A stretch of 5,487 bases of DNA from Aquamicrobium sp. (GTDB taxonomy: Bacteria; Pseudomonadota; Alphaproteobacteria; Rhizobiales; Rhizobiaceae), in assembly GCA_014860725.1 (NCBI GenBank), contig JACZJD010000335.1:1-5487 (forward strand), read 5' to 3'. Position numbers and translations under genes: made by a program. Positions within the stretch are counted from its first letter, which is position 1; each line of letters starts with the position of its first letter. Positions 1 to 5,487 of the stretch are shown one piece after another. The notes under the pieces were generated by a model. The model was not told the DNA's origin. It ran no database searches and saw nothing but the letters and a program-made list of their open reading frames with translations.

Positions 1-717
1 GGTATCGACGGCGCGGCGCGCCAGCGCCAGCCCGCCCTCCGGGTCGCCGAACGCGGCGTCCGGCCCGACGGCCACGTTCTCGAACGTCACCTCGGCGGCG
101 CGCTGGCCGTCCTGCGTCCGGTAGCCGCGCACCGAGACGCCCTCTGCCCTGGCGTCGACGAGGAAGACGCCGATGCCGCCCTCGTCGCGCGCCGCGCCCG
201 CCGTGCGGGCGGTGACGAACAGCCTGTCGGCGCTGTCGCCGCCGAGCACGACGAACTTCCTGCCCGAGATGCGCCAGCCCGCGCCGTCCTTCGCCGCCGT
301 CGTCTCGACATGGTGGAGGTCCCAGCGCGAGTTGCGCTCGCCCTGCGCGAAGGCGAGCCTGAGCGCGCCCTCCGCCACCGCCGGCACCAGCTCGGCGCGC
401 TGCGCGTCGCTGCCGCCGAAGCGGATCAGCGCGCCGCCGAGCACCACGGTCGGGAAATAGGGTTCGAGCGCCAGCGCCCGGCCGAACGCCTCCATGACGA
501 TCATGGTCTCGACCGGCGTGCCGCCGAGGCCGCCGTCCTCCTCGGCGAAGGGCAGGGCCATCAGCCCCATCTCGGCATAGCGGTTCCACATCTCGGCGCT
601 CCACCCCTCGGGCGAGGCGAGGATGCGGCGGCGCTCCTCGAAGCCGTAGCGTTCGGCCAAGAGCCGGTCGAGCGAGTCCCTCAGGATGGACTGTTCTTCT
701 GTCAGGTCGAAATCCAT
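1..717 (-). CDS. Acyl-CoA dehydrogenase, PimD-like small subunit (3'-truncated by window edge)
   Basis: The start codon is at 717-715. The frame stays open for 239 codons to the left edge, so the C-terminal part is missing. The protein begins MDFDLTEEQSILRDSLDRLL, a typical N-terminal helix of the acyl-CoA dehydrogenase (ACAD) family. The all-alpha N-terminal domain runs to about residue 115 and the middle beta domain from about 120 to 225, where the first helix of the C-terminal domain begins. Where active ACADs carry a [ST]-E-x-x-x-G-S-D signature, this protein has FAQGERNSRWD (residues 123-133), so that FAD/substrate-binding motif is degenerate. The family resemblance is to the small subunit of pimeloyl-CoA dehydrogenase. 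It starts two bases after the stop of the large ACAD gene, consistent with translational coupling and a heteromeric enzyme oxidising an acyl-CoA to the 2-enoyl-CoA in the cytoplasm. ACAD membership is near certain. The PimD-like role and its substrate are inferred. Confidence 0.9.
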   Translation of the reverse strand, partial: MDFDLTEEQSILRDSLDRLLAERYGFEERRRILASPEGWSAEMWNRYAEMGLMALPFAEEDGGLGGTPVETMIVMEAFGRALALEPYFPTVVLGGALIRFGGSDAQRAELVPAVAEGALRLAFAQGERNSRWDLHHVETTAAKDGAGWRISGRKFVVLGGDSADRLFVTARTAGAARDEGGIGVFLVDARAEGVSVRGYRTQDGQRAAEVTFENVAVGPDAAFGDPEGGLALARRAVDT

Positions 718-719
718 GG

Positions 720-1922
720 TCAGAACCCCAGAACGGCCTTGGCGATGATGTTCTTCTGGATCTCGTTCGAGCCGCCGTAGATCGAGACCTTGCGGTAGTT
801 GAAATAGGAGGGCGCGGCCGCCGCCGCATAGTCCGGCTCGATCGGCGGTTCGTTCGAGCCGTCGAAGTCGTGGTCGTGATAAGGCAGCGCATGCGGCCCC
901 ATCACCTGCATCAGCAGGTGGGTGGTCGCCTGCTGGATCTCCGACCCCTTGATCTTGAGGATCGAGGAGGCGGGATCGGGCCTGCCGGTGTTGCCGCGCC
1001 TGGCGTCGGCCGCCACGACGCGAAGCTGCGTCAGCTCCAGCGCCTTCAGCTCGATCTCCACCGCCGCCAGCTTCTCGCGGAAGCGCTCGTCCTCGATCAG
1101 CGGCCGGCCGCCGGAGATTTCCTTGGCCGCCAGCTCGCGGATGCGGGCGATGCGCTGCTTGGAAGCGCCGACGCGCGCGATGTTGGTGCGCTCGTTGCCG
1201 AGGAGGAACTTGGCGTAGTCCCAGCCCTTGTTCTCCTGCCCGACGAGGTTCTCGACCGGCACGCGCACGTCGGTCAGGAACACCTCGTTGATCTCGCGGC
1301 CGCCGTCGATGGTGACGATGGGGCGCACCTCGATGCCCGGCGTCTTCATGTCGATCAGCAGGAAGGAGATGCCCTCCTGCTTCTTCGCCTCGGGGTCCGT
1401 GCGCACGAGGCAGAATATCCAGTCGGCATATTGCGCGAGCGTCGTCCACGTCTTCTGGCCGTTGACCACGTAGTGGTCGCCGTCGCGCACCGCCCGTGTC
1501 CTGAGCGAGGCGAGGTCGGAGCCGGCGCCGGGCTCGGAGAAGCCCTGGCACCACCAGTCGTCGAGATTGGCGATGCGCGGCAGGAACCGCTGCTTCTGCG
1601 CCTCGCTGCCGAAGGTGTAGATGACGGGGCCGACCATGTTGACGCCGAAGGCGAGCGGCTGCGGCGCCGGCCATTTCTGGGTCTCCTCGAGGAAGATGTA
1701 TTGCCGCATCGGGTCCCAGCCCGTGCCGCCGTACTTTTCCGGCCAGTGCGGCACGGCCCAGCCCTTGGCGTTGAGGATGCGCGACCAGCGGACGAGGTCG
1801 TCCTTGTCGCCGTGGTCGCCGTCGATCAGCCGCTGGCGGATGTCGTCCGGCAGGTTCTCGGCGAGGAAGGTGCGCACCTCGTCGCGGAAGGCGAGTTCTT
1901 CCGGTGTGTAGCGAAGGTCCAT
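720..1922 (-). CDS. Acyl-CoA dehydrogenase, PimC-like large subunit
   Basis: A complete 400-residue FAD-dependent acyl-CoA dehydrogenase, the usual ACAD length, introducing the 2,3 double bond in the first step of beta-oxidation. The N-terminal helical domain covers about residues 1-120. The middle domain carries GFSEPGAGSD (127-136) and NGQKTWTTLAQYADW (154-168), the conserved flavin/substrate-binding segments. The C-terminal helical domain ends in YGGSNEIQKNIIAK (382-395). In MCAD-type enzymes the catalytic Glu sits in YEGT; here that position is Gly383. Glu244 in GNERT matches the helix-G position used by isovaleryl- and long-chain-type ACADs, so it is the likely base. The loop at about 345-375 (with NEPPIEPDYA) is characteristic of PimC-like large subunits. 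The start at 1922 is chosen because MDLRYTPEEL is the canonical N-terminus and GAGGGAA lies just upstream; an in-frame ATG at 1997 would add 25 non-homologous residues overlapping the thiolase gene. The dicarboxylyl-CoA substrate is inferred. Confidence 0.95.
   Translation of the reverse strand: MDLRYTPEELAFRDEVRTFLAENLPDDIRQRLIDGDHGDKDDLVRWSRILNAKGWAVPHWPEKYGGTGWDPMRQYIFLEETQKWPAPQPLAFGVNMVGPVIYTFGSEAQKQRFLPRIANLDDWWCQGFSEPGAGSDLASLRTRAVRDGDHYVVNGQKTWTTLAQYADWIFCLVRTDPEAKKQEGISFLLIDMKTPGIEVRPIVTIDGGREINEVFLTDVRVPVENLVGQENKGWDYAKFLLGNERTNIARVGASKQRIARIRELAAKEISGGRPLIEDERFREKLAAVEIELKALELTQLRVVAADARRGNTGRPDPASSILKIKGSEIQQATTHLLMQVMGPHALPYHDHDFDGSNEPPIEPDYAAAAAPSYFNYRKVSIYGGSNEIQKNIIAKAVLGF
726..729 (-). 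promoter_or_regulatory. Weak ribosome binding site of the small acyl-CoA dehydrogenase gene
   Basis: GGGG on the minus strand, within the penultimate codons of the large-subunit gene, lies eight bases before the ATG at 717. The match is poor compared with the upstream genes, and the preceding TGA stop is only two bases from the ATG, so re-initiation or coupling probably contributes to translation. Confidence 0.45.
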
Positions 1923-1927
1923 CGTCG

Positions 1928-1934
1928 TTCCCTC
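1928..1934 (-). promoter_or_regulatory. Ribosome binding site of the large acyl-CoA dehydrogenase gene, overlapping the thiolase stop
   Basis: GAGGGAA on the minus strand shares its first two bases with the TGA stop of the thiolase gene and ends five bases before the ATG at 1922. It decides the start in favour of 1922 over the in-frame ATG at 1997 and implies that ribosomes finishing the thiolase pass directly over this site. Confidence 0.78.
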
Positions 1935-3114
1935 AGGCGATCTCGAACAGGCCGGCGGCACCCATGCCGCCGCCGATGCACATGGTGACGACCGCATACC
2001 TGACGCCGCGGCGCTTGCCCTCGATCAGCGCGTGGCCAGCAAGGCGCGAGCCGGACATGCCGTAGGGGTGGCCGACCGCGATTGCGCCGCCGTTGACGTT
2101 GAGCTTGTCGGGGTCGATGCCGAGCCGGTCGCGGCAGTAGAGCACCTGCACGGCGAAGGCCTCGTTCAGCTCCCACAGGCCGATGTCGTCGACCTTGAGG
2201 CCGTGGCGTTCGAGAAGCCGCGGCACGGCGAAGACCGGGCCGATGCCCATCTCGTCCGGCTCGCAGCCGGCGACGGCGAAGCCGCGGAAGATGCCGAGCG
2301 GGGCAAGGCCGCGCTTCTCGGCTTCCTTGGCGTTCATCATCACGTTGGCCGAGGCGCCGTCGGAAAGCTGGCTGGCATTGCCGGCGGTGATGGTGCCGCC
2401 CTCGCGCACCGGCTTCAGCCCGGCAAGGCCCTCGGCCGTGGTCTCCGGGCGCGGGCCTTCGTCGTGAGCCACGTCCACCTCGCGGTGGCTGACTTCCTTG
2501 GTCTCCTTGTCGACCACCGCCATGCGTGCCCTGATCGGCGCGATCTCGGCGTCGAACTTTCCCGCCTCGCGGGCCGCGGCCACGCGGCGCTGGCTCTCCA
2601 GCCCGTACTCGTCCTGCCGCTCGCGGGAGATGCCGTAGCGCTTGGCCACCACCTCGGCCGTGTCGATCATCGGCATGTAGACTTCGGGCTTCACCGCCGT
2701 CACCGCCTCGTCCATCAGGCGGAAGCGGTTCTGGTGCTCGTTCTGCACCAGGCTGATCGATTCGAGCCCGCCGGCGATGCCGGCGATCACGCCGTCGTTG
2801 CGGATGGCGTTGGCCAGCAGCGCCATCGACTGCAGGCCCGACGAGCACTGGCGGTCGATGGTGGTGCCGGCGACCGTCACCGGCAGGCCGGCGGCGAGCA
2901 GCGCGCGGCGCGCGACGTTCAGGCCCGTCGCGCCCTCCTGCATGGCGCAGCCCATCACCACGTCCTCGATCTCGCCGCCGTCGAGGCCCGAGCGCGCGAG
3001 CGCGTGGCGGATGGCGTGGCCGCCGAGCGCGGCCCCCGGCGTGTCGTTCAGCCCGCCGCGATAGGCCTTGCCGATCGGCGTTCGCGCCGTCGAGACGATT
3101 ACGGCTTCCGTCAT
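1933..3114 (-). CDS. Thiolase (acetyl-CoA C-acyltransferase)
   Basis: A complete 393-residue protein, the normal length for a thiolase. It cleaves a 3-oxoacyl-CoA with CoA to acetyl-CoA and a shortened acyl-CoA, the last step of beta-oxidation; the reverse biosynthetic direction cannot be excluded from sequence alone. The N-terminus [13 protein letters not shown] (5-17) is typical. Cys90 in [11 protein letters not shown] is the nucleophile that becomes acylated. The NEAF motif (317-320), His349 in [10 protein letters not shown] and Cys379 in CIGGGMG complete the active site. [10 protein letters not shown] (245-254) is the conserved substrate-loop segment. GHPYGMSG rather than the commoner GHPxGASG suggests a FadA/PimB-like degradative branch, though this is a weak indicator. 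It starts 30 bases after the bifunctional hydratase/dehydrogenase gene and ends 10 bases before the acyl-CoA dehydrogenase gene, so all three are probably co-transcribed. Chain-length and substrate specificity are not readable from the sequence. Confidence 0.96.
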   Translation of the reverse strand: MTEAVIVSTARTPIGKAYRGGLNDTPGAALGGHAIRHALARSGLDGGEIEDVVMGCAMQEGATGLNVARRALLAAGLPVTVAGTTIDRQCSSGLQSMALLANAIRNDGVIAGIAGGLESISLVQNEHQNRFRLMDEAVTAVKPEVYMPMIDTAEVVAKRYGISRERQDEYGLESQRRVAAAREAGKFDAEIAPIRARMAVVDKETKEVSHREVDVAHDEGPRPETTAEGLAGLKPVREGGTITAGNASQLSDGASANVMMNAKEAEKRGLAPLGIFRGFAVAGCEPDEMGIGPVFAVPRLLERHGLKVDDIGLWELNEAFAVQVLYCRDRLGIDPDKLNVNGGAIAVGHPYGMSGSRLAGHALIEGKRRGVRYAVVTMCIGGGMGAAGLFEIA

Positions 3115-3121
3115 TGTCGTT

Positions 3122-3128
3122 CTCCCTT
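3122..3128 (-). promoter_or_regulatory. Ribosome binding site of the thiolase gene
   Basis: AAGGGAG on the minus strand sits seven bases before the ATG at 3114, inside the 30-base gap that follows the stop of the bifunctional enzyme gene. It is a strong purine-rich match and supports the chosen start. Confidence 0.78.
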
Positions 3129-3144
3129 CAGGTCGGTTGGCGCG

Positions 3145-5235
<2,091 letters not shown>

Positions 5236-5241
5236 TCTCTG

Positions 5242-5248
5242 CTTCCTC
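5242..5248 (-). promoter_or_regulatory. Ribosome binding site of the hydratase/dehydrogenase gene
   Basis: GAGGAAG on the minus strand lies six bases before the ATG at 5235, in the 52-base gap after the hydrolase gene. It supports that start. I see no convincing -35/-10 promoter or rho-independent hairpin in the rest of this gap. Confidence 0.75.
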
Positions 5249-5287
5249 GTTCGTTCGTCTCGGGATTGTCCGTCGTGTGAGAGTGCT

Positions 5288-5487
5288 TCAGCGCCAGCCG
5301 GTCCGGCGCAGGAAATCGCCGATCAGCGCCGCGGTCGCCGCCGGCTGCTCGACGCAGGGGATGTGGCCGGCCCCCGCGATCACCTCCAACTCCGCACCCG
5401 CGATCAGCGCGGCCGTGGCGCGCACCAGATCGGGCGGCGTCGAGCCGTCCTGGTCGCCGACGAGGCACAGCGCCGGCAGGCGGAGCG
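5288..5487 (-). CDS. Alpha/beta-hydrolase-fold protein, C-terminal fragment (5'-truncated by window edge)
   Basis: Only the last 65 codons plus two bases are present; the N-terminal part lies beyond the right edge. The visible segment is the classic C-terminal end of an alpha/beta hydrolase. LPALCLVGDQDGSTPPDLV contains a strand followed by GDxDxxTPP, where the second Asp (residue 13 of the fragment) is the expected catalytic acid. IAGAGHIPCVEQP carries the catalytic His (residue 41). The protein ends DFLRRTGWR. The nucleophile elbow with its Ser is out of view. The pattern is commonest in 3-oxoadipate enol-lactonase-like and related esterases or thioesterases, but substrate class cannot be decided. 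It is on the same strand as the beta-oxidation genes, with its stop 52 bases before the bifunctional enzyme's start, so it could be the first visible gene of the operon or the last gene of the preceding unit. Confidence 0.88.
   Translation of the reverse strand, partial: LRLPALCLVGDQDGSTPPDLVRATAALIAGAELEVIAGAGHIPCVEQPAATAALIGDFLRRTGWR

Noticed and set aside
870..1988. Plus-strand open frame of 372 codons opposite the large dehydrogenase
   Set aside because: Same codon-register shadow effect; low-complexity translation; the opposite strand encodes a complete, motif-bearing acyl-CoA dehydrogenase.
1923..1997. 25-residue N-terminal extension of the large dehydrogenase from an in-frame ATG at 1997
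   Set aside because: It would overlap the 3' end of the thiolase gene, is unlike ACAD N-termini, and the internal ATG at 1922 has the canonical MDLRYTPEEL start and a well-placed ribosome binding site.
1826..2848. Minus-strand 340-codon open frame within the thiolase region
   Set aside because: Arg/Gly/Pro-rich out-of-frame translation over most of its length; the thiolase frame is intact with all active-site motifs, so there is no sign of a frameshifted second gene.
5236..5287. Possible terminator or promoter between the hydrolase and the bifunctional enzyme genes
   Set aside because: No inverted repeat followed by a T-run and no recognisable -35/-10 pair on the minus strand; the only clear element is the ribosome binding site.

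Overview
The window is a GC-rich stretch (about 70% G+C by spot count of a line) filled almost entirely by protein-coding genes on the minus strand. Composition, near-total avoidance of A/T-ending codons and the protein families suggest an alphaproteobacterium, probably of the Rhizobiales/Hyphomicrobiales type. That placement is an inference from style, not from a marker gene. No RNA genes, mobile elements, CRISPR arrays or long repeats are visible, and no gap between genes exceeds 52 bases.

Layout in the direction of transcription (right to left): (1) 5487-5288, the last 65 codons of an alpha/beta-hydrolase-fold protein, cut by the right edge; (2) 5235-3145, a 696-residue enoyl-CoA hydratase/3-hydroxyacyl-CoA dehydrogenase of the FadB/FadJ/PimF type; (3) 3114-1933, a 393-residue thiolase (acetyl-CoA acyltransferase); (4) 1922-720, a 400-residue acyl-CoA dehydrogenase resembling the large subunit of pimeloyl-CoA dehydrogenase (PimC-like); (5) 717-1, the first 239 residues of a second, divergent acyl-CoA dehydrogenase resembling the small subunit (PimD-like), cut by the left edge.

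The stop-to-start gaps in that order are 52, 30, 10 and 2 bases. Genes 2-5 each have a Shine-Dalgarno-like sequence at a workable spacing, although the one for gene 5 is weak. This looks like one operon. Genes 2-5 together would carry out a full turn of beta-oxidation: oxidation by the two-subunit acyl-CoA dehydrogenase, hydration and second oxidation by the bifunctional enzyme, and thiolytic cleavage by the thiolase. The gene order (bifunctional enzyme, thiolase, large dehydrogenase, small dehydrogenase) recalls the pim operon for dicarboxylic acid and pimeloyl-CoA degradation in Rhodopseudomonas palustris. No acyl-CoA ligase gene lies within the window.

I see no exotic new system. The most interesting point is the dehydrogenase pair. 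The large subunit has a glycine at the usual MCAD-type catalytic glutamate position but a glutamate (E244) at the isovaleryl/long-chain-type position. The small subunit has lost the usual cofactor/substrate-binding signature. This points to an obligate heteromer in which only one subunit type is catalytic.
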